DNA from: Marihabitans asiaticum | GTDB lineage: Bacteria; Actinomycetota; Actinomycetes; Actinomycetales; Dermatophilaceae | NCBI RefSeq assembly: GCF_007828725.1 | Contig: NZ_VIUW01000005.1 | Coordinates: 124,001 to 188,000, forward strand | Reading direction: 5' to 3' | DNA: 64,000 nt | Shown: piece by piece, positions 24,359 through 33,132 of the stretch | Position numbering within the stretch: position 1 is the first letter of the stretch | How the letters are laid out: every line of letters starts with the position of its first letter | Made by a program: the position numbers and the translations under genes | The notes under the pieces: model-generated | What the model was told of the DNA's origin: nothing | The model's database searches: none | Seen by the model: only the letters and a program-made list of their open reading frames with translations

Positions 24359-26424
24359 GCGAGTACACCGAGGTCGTCACCCGCACCCCCGTCCAGGACG
24401 TCCAGCTGCCCGACGGCGCTGGCACGCTGGCCCTGGTCACCCTCGACAACGGGCACGACCACACCAAGCCGAACACCTTCGGCCCGCAGAGCATCGCCGG
24501 CGTCGCCGAGACCGTGGCGACCCTGCGCCAGCGCGCCGAGGCCGGCGAGATCCAGGCCGTGGCGATCACCGGCAAGCCCTTCGTCTTCGCCGTCGGCGCC
24601 GATCTCACCGGCGTCGCCGGGGTAACGCGGCGCGAGCAGGGGCTGGCGACCGCCCAGGCCGGGCACGCCGCCTTCGCCGCGATCATGGACCTGCCCGTCC
24701 CCACCTTCGCGTTCGTGAACGGCGCCGCGATGGGCGGCGGGGTCGAGATCGCGCTCGCCTGCGACTACCGGACGATGTCGGCCGGCGTTCCGGCCGTCGC
24801 GCTGCCGGAGACCTTCCTCGGTCTTGTGCCGGGCTGGGGCGGCTGCTACCTCCTGCCGCGTCTCATCGGCCCGCAGAACGCGCTCAAGGTCATCGTCGAG
24901 AACCCGCTCAGCCAGAACCGGATGTTCTCCGGCCTCCAGGCCGCGGGGCTCGGGATGGCCGACACGGTCATCGCCCCGGTCGACTTCCTCGAGGGGTCGA
25001 TCCGGTGGGCCGCCGGCGTCATCAAGGGTGAGATCACCGTCGAGCGCGCCCCGGTCACCGACGACGAGAGCGTGTGGCGCGAGGCCTGCGACGCCGCCCG
25101 TGACCTCGCCGACGTCAAGACCGCCGGCAAGGCGCCCGCGCCCTACCGGGCGATCGAGCTGGTCGAGGCCGCCCGCACCGCGGAGCGGGAGTCCGCCTTC
25201 GCCGCCGAGGACGAGGCGCTGGGCGACCTGCTCATGACCGACGAGCTGCGAGCCGGGCTGTACGCCTTCGACCTCGTCCAGCGGCGGGCCAAGCGCCCGG
25301 CCGGCGCCCCGGACAAGGCGCTCGCCCGCCCCGTCGGCAAGGTCGGGATCGTCGGCGCCGGGCTCATGGCCAGCCAGCTCGCGATGCTCTTCATCCGCGC
25401 GCTCAAGGTCCCGGTCGTCATGACCGACCTCGACCAGGCCCGAGTGGACAAGGGGGTCGCCTACGTCCACGCCGAGATCGAGAAGTCGCTGGAGAAGGGC
25501 AAGATCAGCCAGGACAAGGCCAACCAGCTTCGGGGTCTGGTCACCGGGTCGACGAGCAAGGACGGCTTCGCCGACGCCGACTTCGTCATCGAGGCGGTCT
25601 TCGAGGAGATGTCGGTCAAGAAGACGGTGTGGGCCGAGGTGGAGGCGATCGTCTCCCCCGAGTGCGTCCTGGCCTCGAACACCTCCTCGCTCTCGATCAC
25701 CGAGATGGCCTCGGAGCTGGAGCACCCCGAGCGGGTCGTTGGCTTCCACTTCTTCAACCCGGTCGCCGTCATGCCGCTGCTCGAGATCATCCCGGGCGAG
25801 CAGACCGACGACGCGATCCTGGCCACCGCCTTCGCCACCGGCAAGGCGCTGAAGAAGACGTGCATCCGGGTCGGGGACTCACCGTCCTTCATCGTCAACC
25901 GGCTGCTCGGCCGCTTCATGGGTGAGTTCAGCAAGATCGTCGACGAGGGCACCCCGGTCGAGGTCGCCAACGAGGGCATCGCCGGGCTCGCCCCGATGCC
26001 GCCGCAGGTCCTCGTCGGTCTCGTCGGCCCGGCGATCGCGCTGCACAACAGCCAGACCCTGCGCCGGGAGCTCGGCGAGCGCTTCTACGTCTCGCCGAAC
26101 CTCGAGCGCCTCGTCGAGGCCGGCAAGACCGGCTACGACGACGAGGGCGTGGCCGAGCTCGTCGAGCAGCCCGTCTCCGCCGAGCAGCTCACCGCCGCTC
26201 AGGTGCGGGAGCAGATCCTCGGCGTCCTCGCCGAGGAGATCGCGATGATGCTGCGCGACGGCGTCGCCCAGGCCCCGATGGACATCGACCTCGCGATGAT
26301 CACCGGAGCCGGCTTCCAGTTCTGGAACGGTGGCCTCACGCCGCTCCTGGACCGTGAGGGCGTCTCGGAGAAGGTCACCGGGCAGCGCTTCCTGCCCCCC
26401 GGTGCCGCCTCCGTCCCCGCCTGA
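24355..26424 (+). CDS. fadB: Fatty-acid oxidation complex alpha subunit (enoyl-CoA hydratase / 3-hydroxyacyl-CoA dehydrogenase)
   Basis: This is a 689-residue bifunctional enzyme. The N-terminal crotonase domain (about residues 20-230) has GADLTGVAGV for the oxyanion hole and GAAMGGGVEIALACDYR, with the hydratase Glu in LPETFLGLVPGWGG. The dehydrogenase half begins near residue 320 with VGIVGAGLMASQLA (NAD site), carries FHFFNPVAVMPLLEI with the catalytic His, and ends with two helical domains (SFIVNRLLGRF). It partners the FadA thiolase encoded just upstream. Start ATG 24355 overlaps the fadA stop. A perfect 56-bp palindrome begins two bases after its stop. Confidence 0.93.
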   Translation: MSEYTEVVTRTPVQDVQLPDGAGTLALVTLDNGHDHTKPNTFGPQSIAGVAETVATLRQRAEAGEIQAVAITGKPFVFAVGADLTGVAGVTRREQGLATAQAGHAAFAAIMDLPVPTFAFVNGAAMGGGVEIALACDYRTMSAGVPAVALPETFLGLVPGWGGCYLLPRLIGPQNALKVIVENPLSQNRMFSGLQAAGLGMADTVIAPVDFLEGSIRWAAGVIKGEITVERAPVTDDESVWREACDAARDLADVKTAGKAPAPYRAIELVEAARTAERESAFAAEDEALGDLLMTDELRAGLYAFDLVQRRAKRPAGAPDKALARPVGKVGIVGAGLMASQLAMLFIRALKVPVVMTDLDQARVDKGVAYVHAEIEKSLEKGKISQDKANQLRGLVTGSTSKDGFADADFVIEAVFEEMSVKKTVWAEVEAIVSPECVLASNTSSLSITEMASELEHPERVVGFHFFNPVAVMPLLEIIPGEQTDDAILATAFATGKALKKTCIRVGDSPSFIVNRLLGRFMGEFSKIVDEGTPVEVANEGIAGLAPMPPQVLVGLVGPAIALHNSQTLRRELGERFYVSPNLERLVEAGKTGYDDEGVAELVEQPVSAEQLTAAQVREQILGVLAEEIAMMLRDGVAQAPMDIDLAMITGAGFQFWNGGLTPLLDREGVSEKVTGQRFLPPGAASVPA

Positions 26425-26425
26425 C

Positions 26426-26481
26426 GCCCCCTACCACGCAGTACTGGTCGTGATCACGACCAGTACTGCGTGGTAGGGGGC
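26426..26481. repeat. 56-bp perfect palindrome (repeat family 2, copy 1)
   Basis: Every base from 26426 to 26481 pairs with its mirror position around the central TGATCA, with no loop. The arm reads GCCCCCTACCACGCAGTACT and continues GGTCGTGA to the centre. It starts directly after the fadB stop and ends 77 bases before the antiporter start. A diverged second copy lies at 29391-29440. Perfect palindromes of this length without a spacer are usually unstable, so its retention is notable. As RNA it would be a strong terminator hairpin. Confidence 0.9.
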
Positions 26482-26546
26482 TCGTCGGGGGCTGGGGGGG
26501 GACGGCGAGAGCGAAGGGGGTGAGCCGCGCCGTCGTCGTCCTGGAC

Positions 26547-26552
26547 TACGCT
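26547..26552 (+). promoter_or_regulatory. Probable -10 box of a leaderless antiporter transcript
   Basis: TACGCT matches TANNNT and ends six bases before GTG 26559. This supports GTG 26559 over the in-frame GTG at 26520 as the start of the antiporter. Confidence 0.45.
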
Positions 26553-26558
26553 GCGCCG

Positions 26559-28421
26559 GTGGAGATCGCGGCCGTCCTGCTCGCCCTGGCCGTCACGGTG
26601 CTCGTCGGTGCCTCGCTGAGCACGCGCATCGGCGTCCCGGCCCCGCTCCTCCTCGTCCTCATCGGGGTGCTCGGCTCCTACCTGCCGCACGTCCCGGCGA
26701 TCGAGCTCAGCCCCGAGATCGTGCTCGTCGGGCTTCTCCCACCGCTGCTCTACACCGCGGCGATCCAGACCTCACTGGTCGAGTTCACCGCCAACCGGGG
26801 CGCGATCCTCGCCCTGTCCATCGGGCTCGTGGTCGCGACCACGGTGGTCGTCGCGATCGTCACGCACGCCCTCATCCCGGGCCTCGGCTGGCCCGCAGCC
26901 TTCGCCATCGGCGCCGTCGTCGCGCCACCGGACGCCGTTGCCGCGACCGCCGTCGGGCGCCGGATCGGTCTGCCTCGGCGCGTGGTGACGATCCTCGAGG
27001 GCGAGTCGCTCTTCAACGACGCCACCGCGCTCGTCGCCCTGCGCACCGCGGTCGCCGCGATCGGGGGCGGGGTGGCCGCCGGGCACGTCGCCCTCGACTT
27101 CGCCATCGCCGCAGGCGGTGGCGTGCTCGCCGGCCTGCTCGTCTTCGTCGTCGTGGCCCGGGTCCGGCGGCTCATCACTGACCCGGTCCTCGACACCGCG
27201 GTCTCGCTGCTCACCCCCTTCGCCGCCTACCTGCTCGCCGAGACCATCGAGGCCTCCGGGGTGATCTCGGTCGTCGTCGCCGGGCTGCTCCTCGGCCACA
27301 AGGCACCGATCATCCAGACCGCTCGCTCCCGGGTGACCGAGCGCACCACCTGGGCCACGATCGCCTTCCTCCTGGAGAACGCGGTCTTCCTGCTCATCGG
27401 CCTGCAGGCCCAGCAGGTCCTCGCCGCGGTGGGCAGCAGCGAACTCGGGATCACCCGGGTCCTGCTCGTCTGCCTGGCGACCCTCGCCACCGTCGTGATC
27501 GTGCGCCTCGCCTGGATCTTCGGCTCACGGCCCTTCCTCGGGCAACGGCGGCGCAACCGCGCACTGCCACCACGCCAGGCGCTGCTCGTCGGCTGGGCCG
27601 GGATGAGAGGCGTGGTGACCCTCGCCGCGGCGTACATCATCCCGACGAGCACCCCGCACCGCGAGGTCCTGCTCGTCATCGCCTTCACCGTCGTGGCGGG
27701 CACCCTCTTCGTCCAGGGCCTCACCCTCCCCTGGCTGACCAGGACCCTGCGCGTCCCGGCGCCCGATCCGCGCAGCGACGCGCTGGCTCGGGCGACCCTG
27801 CTGCACCAGGCCGAGCAGGCGGGGCTGCGACGCCTCGACGAGGTCGAGGACGCGGGCGGCCACGACCCCGATGACGAGGGGATCGGCACGATGATCCGCA
27901 CCCGGGTCGAGCAGCGCACCTTCGCCGCGTGGGAACAGCTCGGCACCCGCTCCGGCGCGGAGAGCCCCTCCGAGCGATACACCCGCCTGCGCCAGGAGAT
28001 GATCGGCGCGGAGCGGGCCGAGGTGCTGCGCCGGCGCACCGAGGGCGACCTGCCCTCGGAGGTCGTCCAGGAGGTGCTCGGCATGCTCGATGTCGAGGAG
28101 ACCATGCTGGAGTCCGCCTGGACCGCCCATAACCCACCCGGCGACCACGCCGCGCCCGTCGGTACCGGCGGGTGCAGCGACCTCGACGCCCACGCCAGGG
28201 TCGAGATGCCTCCTGGGGAGTCGTGCGAAGCCTGCCTGCGCGAGGGCACCCGGTGGGTCGCCCTTCGCCGCTGCCTGACCTGCGGCGAGGTCGCCTGCTG
28301 CGACTCCTCCGTCGCGCGGCACGCGAGCGCCCATTACCGCACCACCGCGCACCCCGTCGTGCAGTCAGCAGAACCCGGCGAGCTCTGGCGCTGGTGCTTC
28401 GTCCACGAGCAGACAGGATGA
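26559..28421 (+). CDS. NhaP-type Na+/H+ antiporter with C-terminal UBP-type zinc finger
   Basis: This is a CPA1-type cation/proton antiporter of about 620 residues. Twelve or so hydrophobic segments fill residues 1-410. [18 protein letters not shown] and [14 protein letters not shown] carry the transport-site aspartates, and [15 protein letters not shown] is the conserved late-helix motif. A cytosolic helical region follows. The last ~75 residues form a UBP-type zinc finger: C in [34 protein letters not shown], then H in [16 protein letters not shown]. Such fingers bind ubiquitin C-termini in eukaryotes; their bacterial ligand is unknown. The start GTG 26559 is preferred because it begins [11 protein letters not shown] and follows a -10 box; GTG 26520 is the alternative. 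A thioredoxin-reductase-like pseudogene follows at once. Confidence 0.87.
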   Translation: MEIAAVLLALAVTVLVGASLSTRIGVPAPLLLVLIGVLGSYLPHVPAIELSPEIVLVGLLPPLLYTAAIQTSLVEFTANRGAILALSIGLVVATTVVVAIVTHALIPGLGWPAAFAIGAVVAPPDAVAATAVGRRIGLPRRVVTILEGESLFNDATALVALRTAVAAIGGGVAAGHVALDFAIAAGGGVLAGLLVFVVVARVRRLITDPVLDTAVSLLTPFAAYLLAETIEASGVISVVVAGLLLGHKAPIIQTARSRVTERTTWATIAFLLENAVFLLIGLQAQQVLAAVGSSELGITRVLLVCLATLATVVIVRLAWIFGSRPFLGQRRRNRALPPRQALLVGWAGMRGVVTLAAAYIIPTSTPHREVLLVIAFTVVAGTLFVQGLTLPWLTRTLRVPAPDPRSDALARATLLHQAEQAGLRRLDEVEDAGGHDPDDEGIGTMIRTRVEQRTFAAWEQLGTRSGAESPSERYTRLRQEMIGAERAEVLRRRTEGDLPSEVVQEVLGMLDVEETMLESAWTAHNPPGDHAAPVGTGGCSDLDAHARVEMPPGESCEACLREGTRWVALRRCLTCGEVACCDSSVARHASAHYRTTAHPVVQSAEPGELWRWCFVHEQTG

Positions 28422-28425
28422 CCTC

Positions 28426-29355
28426 ATGCCCGAGCCGGTGATCTCCTGGGCACGAACGGGCAGCCCGATCCACGTCGAGTCCGTGCGCCAGGCGGCCGCG
28501 ATGTTCTACGGGCGACCCGGCGACATCGAGGTCGACGAGGTTGCCGACATGGTCGTCGTCGGGGCCGGTCCCGCAGGTTTGGCCGCGTACGTGTACGCCG
28601 CGAGCGAGGGCCTGTCGACGGTCGCCATCGAGAGCGAAGCCATCGGAGGGCAAGCCGGGACGAGCTCGATGATCCGCAACTACCTCGGCTTCCCCCGCGG
28701 CATCTCCGGGATGCGGCTTGCCCTAGCGAGCCCGCTCGCAGGCGATCCGCTTCGGCACCCGCTTCTTCACCGGGTGGCCGGTCCAGGGCATCGAGATCGG
28801 CGAGGGCGGTGAGCCGCACCGGGTGCTCACGGAGGGCGGCACGGTCCGCGCCCGCACCATCCTCATCTCCAGCGGCGTGGACTACCGCCGGCTCGGGGTC
28901 GCCTCCGTCGAGGCGCTCGTCGGCCGAGGCGTGCACTACGGCGCGGCGATGGCGGCCGCCCGCGAGATGGAGGGCGGAGACGTCTACGTGGTCGGCGGCG
29001 GCAACTCGGCCGGGCAGGCAGCGGTGCACCTTGCCCGGTATCTGGAGTCGGTGACGATCCTGGTCCGACGCGCCGACCTGTCGGCGACGATGTCCTCCTA
29101 CCTCGGCGCCGCTGTCGACTGCTCCTGGGTGCCGGAGGAGGTCTCCCGGGACGACCGCGGCTACATCTGTACCGGTCGGGACGTGCCCCGCGCGGCGTGG
29201 CGCGACGGCCTGCCACCGGCAGACCTCGCAACGACCGTCCCGGGCGTCTTTGCCGCCGGGGACGTGCGCTCGGGCTCGATGAAGCGAGTCGCGACAGCGA
29301 CCGGCGAAGGGCGAGCGTCGTCCCCCCCGTCCATGCTCACCTCGGCGAGCTCTGA
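28426..29355 (+). pseudogene. Broken thioredoxin-reductase-like FAD oxidoreductase
   Basis: The N-terminal part in one frame has the FAD motif [21 protein letters not shown] and [20 protein letters not shown]. At about 28724 an extra T turns the expected CAG CGA into CTAGCGA and shifts the frame. Homology resumes as [16 protein letters not shown] and runs through the NADP motif VYVVGGGNSAGQAAVHLARYL. About 60-70 residues appear missing between SATMSSYL and CSWVPEE. A second shift in the C run near 29322 returns to the first frame, where VHAHLGEL ends at TGA 29353-29355. The active-site CxxC of true thioredoxin reductases is not visible. Multiple lesions make it a pseudogene; a sequencing error could explain one of them but not all. 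Confidence 0.8.
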
Positions 29356-29390
29356 CCCCTTCGCCCCGCTCCCCGTCCCCGCCCGACGCC

Positions 29391-29440
29391 CGCTACCACG
29401 CAGTACAGGTCGGGATCACGACCAGTACTGCGTGGTAGCC
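29391..29440. repeat. Diverged palindrome (repeat family 2, copy 2)
   Basis: The arms CTACCACGCAGTAC (29393-29406) and GTACTGCGTGGTAG (29425-29438) are identical to those of the palindrome at 26426-26481, with substitutions near the centre (ACAGGTCGGGATCACGACC). Sequence to its left also resembles a flank of copy 1, including a CCCCTTCGC motif, so the repeated unit is longer than the palindrome. It lies in the 139-base gap between the pseudogene and murA, 20 bases before the murA -35 box. Confidence 0.8.
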
Positions 29441-29460
29441 GGGTGGTCGGCGCGTCATGC

Positions 29461-29488
29461 TTGACCTAACTCATATATGAGTTATCGT
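29461..29488 (+). promoter_or_regulatory. murA promoter with an 18-bp palindromic operator in its spacer
   Basis: A -35 box TTGACC (29461-29466) and a -10 box TATCGT (29483-29488) are separated by 16 bases. The -10 ends six bases before ATG 29495, predicting a leaderless mRNA. The perfect palindrome TAACTCATATATGAGTTA (29467-29484) fills the spacer and is far more A+T-rich than its surroundings. A protein bound there would block RNA polymerase; the HTH domain at the start of the encoded protein is the obvious candidate for autoregulation, by inference. Confidence 0.75.
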
Positions 29489-29494
29489 CGTGGG

Positions 29495-31033
29495 ATGAGT
29501 GATGACTACCTGCAGCGCATCGGTGCCCTGATCCGTGACGCACGGGTTCGCCAGGGCATGTCCCAGTGCGAGCTGGCCGAGGTGCTCGAGACCAGCCAAG
29601 GGGCGGTGACCCGAGTCGAGTCGGGCAAGCAGAACCTCACCCTGGACTCCCTCGCGAAGATCAGCGAGGCACTGGACACTGAGTTCCTCTCCATCGGCCA
29701 CTCCGGGGTCGACGGCGCGGTCCACCTGCGCATCGACGGCGGCCGCCAGCTCTCCGGGGCGATCGACGTCAAGACGAGCAAGAACGCCGCGGTCGCCCTC
29801 CTGTGCGCCGCGCTGCTCAACAAGGGCACGACGACCCTGCGCAGCCTGGCCCGGATCGAGGAGGTCAACCGGATCCTCGAGGTGCTCAACTCCATCGGCG
29901 TGCAGACCGAGTGGCTGCCCGACAGCAGCGACCTCAAGATCACCCCGCCCGAGCGCCTGGACCTCGAGGGGATGGACCAGGCGGCCGCGCGCCGCACCCG
30001 GACCGTCATCATGTTCCTCGGCCCGCTGCTCCACGACGAGAAGGAGTTCCGCCTCCCCTACGCCGGCGGGTGCAACCTCGGCACCCGCACCGTCGAGCCG
30101 CACTTGAACTCGCTGAAGCACTTCGGCCTCGATGTCGAGGCCACGCACGGCTTCTACGAGGCCAGCGTGGTCGACGCCCTGGGCACCGACAAGACGATCG
30201 TGCTCACCGAGCGCGGCGACACCGTGACCGAGAACGCGCTCATGGCCGCGGCCCGCGACACTGGCACGACGACGATCCGCAACGCGAGCTCGAACTACAT
30301 GGTCCAGGACCTGTGCTTCTTCCTCGAGGAGCTCGGGGTCCGCGTCGAGGGCATCGGCACGACGACGCTGAAGATCACCGGTGTCGCCGAGATCGACGTC
30401 GATGTCGAGTACAGCCCGAGCGAGGACCCGATCGAGGCGATGAGCCTCATCGCGGCCGCCGTGGTCACCGGCAGCGAGATCACGGTCCGGCGCTCCCCCA
30501 TCGAGTTCCTCGAGATCGAGCTGGCGACCCTGGACCAGATGGGCATGCGGTACACCCTCTCCGAGGAGTACACCGCCGCCAATGGCCGCACCCGCCTGGT
30601 CGACATCACCACCCACCCCGGGCCGCTCAAGGCGCCGATCGACAAGATCCACCCGATGCCCTTCCCGGGGCTGAACATCGACAACCTGCCGTTCTTCGCG
30701 CTCATCGGGGCCTGCGCCGAGGGCACGACGACGATCCACGACTGGGTCTACGAGAACCGCGCGATCTACCTCACCGAGCTCTCCAAGGTCGGCGCGACGG
30801 TCAACCTGCTCGATCCTCACCGGGTGCAGATCACCGGCCCCACCGGGTGGCGGGCCAACGAGGTCACCTGCCCGCCGGCGCTGCGGCCCGGCGTGGTGAT
30901 CCTGCTCGCGATGCTCGCCGCGCCGGGCGTGAGCTTCCTACGCAACGTCTACGTCATCAACCGCGGTTACGAGGACCTCGCCGAGCGGCTCAACGCCCTC
31001 GGCGCCGACGTCCGTCCCTTCCGGGACATCTGA
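29495..31033 (+). CDS. murA: UDP-N-acetylglucosamine 1-carboxyvinyltransferase with N-terminal XRE helix-turn-helix domain
   Basis: This is a 512-residue fusion. Residues ~8-60 form an Xre-type HTH (ARVRQGMSQCELAEVLETSQ, then GAVTRVESGKQNLTLDSLAKI). Residues ~72-512 are a MurA/EPSP-synthase fold, which adds enolpyruvate to UDP-GlcNAc in the first committed step of peptidoglycan synthesis. DVKTSKNAAVALL carries the conserved Lys-Asn pair, and PYAGGCNLGTRTVEP the active-site Cys (fosfomycin target), so the enzyme looks catalytically complete. Usual MurA proteins are about 420 residues; I believe similar HTH fusions occur as a second MurA in other actinomycetes. Start ATG 29495 is set by the promoter; an upstream in-frame ATG at 29477 falls inside the operator. 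A 16-bp terminator hairpin follows. Confidence 0.88.
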   Translation: MSDDYLQRIGALIRDARVRQGMSQCELAEVLETSQGAVTRVESGKQNLTLDSLAKISEALDTEFLSIGHSGVDGAVHLRIDGGRQLSGAIDVKTSKNAAVALLCAALLNKGTTTLRSLARIEEVNRILEVLNSIGVQTEWLPDSSDLKITPPERLDLEGMDQAAARRTRTVIMFLGPLLHDEKEFRLPYAGGCNLGTRTVEPHLNSLKHFGLDVEATHGFYEASVVDALGTDKTIVLTERGDTVTENALMAAARDTGTTTIRNASSNYMVQDLCFFLEELGVRVEGIGTTTLKITGVAEIDVDVEYSPSEDPIEAMSLIAAAVVTGSEITVRRSPIEFLEIELATLDQMGMRYTLSEEYTAANGRTRLVDITTHPGPLKAPIDKIHPMPFPGLNIDNLPFFALIGACAEGTTTIHDWVYENRAIYLTELSKVGATVNLLDPHRVQITGPTGWRANEVTCPPALRPGVVILLAMLAAPGVSFLRNVYVINRGYEDLAERLNALGADVRPFRDI

Positions 31034-31054
31034 GCCGCCACCCGACCGGAGACG

Positions 31055-31090
31055 AGAGCGAAGGGGGGCCACCCGGCCCCCCTTCGCTCT
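31055..31090. terminator. murA terminator built from an inverted pair of CGAAGGGGG motifs
   Basis: A perfect 16-bp stem, AGAGCGAAGGGGGGCC (31055-31070) and its complement (31075-31090), with loop ACCC, begins 21 bases after the murA stop. Each arm contains one copy of the dispersed 9-mer motif. It lies between murA (+) and dxs (-) and can serve both directions. Confidence 0.8.
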
Positions 31091-31096
31091 GCTCAG

Positions 31097-31180
31097 TTAT
31101 CCGGGTTGAGGGGGTTGTTGCACCTTCACCCGACTACCGACCTCGGGTGAAGGTGCAACTAGTCCCTCGACCCGATAATT
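31097..31180 (+). repeat. Palindromic repeat family 1, copy C (complete solo copy)
   Basis: This copy has both outer arms (TTATCCGGGTTGAGGG at the left, CCCTCGACCCGATAAT at the right), both inner arms (TTGCACCTTCACCCGA and TCGGGTGAAGGTGCAA) and the loop CTACCGACC, all in the orientation of copy A. It is a full nested palindrome of about 84 bases. Its right outer arm is inside the 3' end of dxs. Confidence 0.88.
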
Positions 31181-33036
31181 GCCCCGGTGACTCGCTCGAC
31201 GACGCCGTCCGGGGTGAGCCCGGCGGCGTCGAGCACCTGCCCGCGCGAGGCGTGGGCGATGAACTCCTTGGGCAGGCCCATCCGCAGGCAGCGGGCGCCC
31301 TGCCCCTGCTCGGCCATGGCCCGGGAGACCTCGGCGCCGATGCCGCCGGCGACGTTGTTGTCCTCGAGCACGGCCACCACGCCCGCCCGCGCGGTGAGCG
31401 CGAGCAGGTCCTGCGGGACCGGCAGCACCCAGCGCGGGTCGACGACGAGCACCCGGTGGCCCTCGGCGCTGAGCTTCTCGGCCGCGGCGATCGCGGTGGG
31501 GGCCATCGCGCCGACCGAGACGAGCAGCACGTCGGGGTCGCTCTCGGCGTCACCGGCGAGCACGTCGAGCGACCCGATCTGGCCCGTCGCGGTGAGCGGC
31601 TCGGCGACACTGCCCTTGGGGAAGCGCACGATCGTCGGCCCGTCACTGACCTGCGCGGCCTCACGCAGGCAGGCTCGGATCTGGGCACCATCGCGCGGCG
31701 CTGCCACCCGGACGCCAGGCACGATCGCGGCCAGCGACATGTCCCACATGCCGTGGTGGCTCGCGCCGTCAGGCCCGGTCACCCCGGATCGGTCCAGGAC
31801 GAAGGTGACCCCCGCCCGGTGCATCGCACAGTCCATGAGGAGCTGGTCGAAGGCCCGGTTGAGGAAGGTCGCATAGATCGCCACGACCGGGTGCATCCCG
31901 GCGAAGGCGAGCCCCGCAGCCATCGTCGTCGCGTGCTGCTCGGCGATGCCGACGTCGAAGATCCGCTCGGGGTAGGCGTCGGCGAACGGCTGCAGCCCGA
32001 CCGGCATCATCATCGCCGCGGTGATCGCGACGATGTCGTCGCGCTCCGCGCCGAGCGCGAGCATCTCGTCGCTGAACTCGTCAGTCCAGCTGCGACCGGC
32101 GATCTCCAACGGAAGACCGGTCTCGGGGTTGATCTTGCCGATGCCGTGGAACTGGTCAGCGACATCGTTGACCGCGTGGTCGTAGCCGCGGCCCTTCTGG
32201 GTGATGCAGTGCACCAGCACCGGACCCCCGAAGTCCCGGGCCCGGCGGAAGGCCTGCTCCAGCGCGCCGAGGTCGTGCCCGTCAACCGGCCCGAGGTACT
32301 TGATACCGAGGTCCTCGAACATGCCCTGCGGCGCCCAGAAGTCCTTCGCCCCCTTCTTCAGCGAGTGGAAGGCCTGGTAGGCGGTCCGGCCCACGAGCGG
32401 GGTGCGATGGAGGGTCTCCTTGCCCCAGTCGAGCACCTGCTCGTACTGACGGTTGGTCCGCAGCGTCGCGAGGTGGTCGGCGAGGCCACCGATCGTCGGG
32501 GCGTAGCTGCGCTCGTTGTCGTTGACCACGATGACGAGCGGGAGGTCCTTGTCCGCGGCGATGTTGTTCAGCGCCTCCCACGCCATCCCCCCGGTCAGCG
32601 CCCCGTCGCCGATCACCGAGACGACGTGCCGGTCCTCGCCGCGCAGCCGGTACCCCTTCGCGATCCCCTCGCCCCAGGACAGCGACGTCGAGGCATGGCT
32701 GTTCTCCACGACGTCGTGCGCGGACTCAGCCCGGCTGGGGTAGCCGGAGAGCCCGCCGCGGATGCGCAGGGCAGAGAAGTCGCTGCGCCCGGTGAGGATC
32801 TTGTGCACGTAGGACTGGTGGCCGGTGTCGAAGACGATCGTGTCGCGCGGGCTGTCGAAGACCCGGTGCAGGGCCATCGTCAGCTCGACGACGCCGAGGT
32901 TGGGCCCGAGGTGGCCCCCGGTGCGGGAGACCTCCGCGACGAGGAAGGCGCGGATTCTCTCCGCGAGATCGCTCAGCTCCTCCTCGGTCATCTCGTCGAG
33001 GTCGCGGGGACCGCTGATGCGCTCCAGGTCCGTCAC
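31159..33036 (-). CDS. dxs: 1-deoxy-D-xylulose-5-phosphate synthase
   Basis: This 625-residue thiamine-diphosphate enzyme condenses pyruvate and glyceraldehyde-3-phosphate in the first step of the MEP isoprenoid pathway. [19 protein letters not shown] and [14 protein letters not shown] lie near the N-terminus. [18 protein letters not shown] is the cofactor/Mg2+ motif, [10 protein letters not shown] follows, and the transketolase C-half contains [17 protein letters not shown] with the catalytic Glu. The last six codons (IIGSRD) and the TAG stop come from the outer arm of repeat copy C, so the natural C-terminus may have been replaced. Start GTG 33036 is assumed. Confidence 0.95.
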   Translation of the reverse strand: MTDLERISGPRDLDEMTEEELSDLAERIRAFLVAEVSRTGGHLGPNLGVVELTMALHRVFDSPRDTIVFDTGHQSYVHKILTGRSDFSALRIRGGLSGYPSRAESAHDVVENSHASTSLSWGEGIAKGYRLRGEDRHVVSVIGDGALTGGMAWEALNNIAADKDLPLVIVVNDNERSYAPTIGGLADHLATLRTNRQYEQVLDWGKETLHRTPLVGRTAYQAFHSLKKGAKDFWAPQGMFEDLGIKYLGPVDGHDLGALEQAFRRARDFGGPVLVHCITQKGRGYDHAVNDVADQFHGIGKINPETGLPLEIAGRSWTDEFSDEMLALGAERDDIVAITAAMMMPVGLQPFADAYPERIFDVGIAEQHATTMAAGLAFAGMHPVVAIYATFLNRAFDQLLMDCAMHRAGVTFVLDRSGVTGPDGASHHGMWDMSLAAIVPGVRVAAPRDGAQIRACLREAAQVSDGPTIVRFPKGSVAEPLTATGQIGSLDVLAGDAESDPDVLLVSVGAMAPTAIAAAEKLSAEGHRVLVVDPRWVLPVPQDLLALTARAGVVAVLEDNNVAGGIGAEVSRAMAEQGQGARCLRMGLPKEFIAHASRGQVLDAAGLTPDGVVERVTGAIIGSRD

Positions 33037-33132
33037 CGGGTGTCCTTCCAGGGGTGGGTACAGCCAGCGGTCCAGTCTAGGTGCTCGCCCCTGCGCGACC
33101 GCTGAGGATGGCCTGCCGAGGAGCGGCGGAGC

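Noticed and set aside
26520-26558. GTG 26520 as the antiporter start, with GAAGGGG as ribosome site
   Set aside because: The purine run is one copy of the dispersed 9-mer and abuts the GTG with no spacing. The homologous N-terminus begins at EIAAVLL, and a -10 box sits ideally for GTG 26559.
29803-33105. A 1,100-codon plus-strand frame over murA and antisense to dxs
   Set aside because: Both overlapped genes are unambiguous, and this translation has only repetitive Arg/Asp/His-rich sequence.
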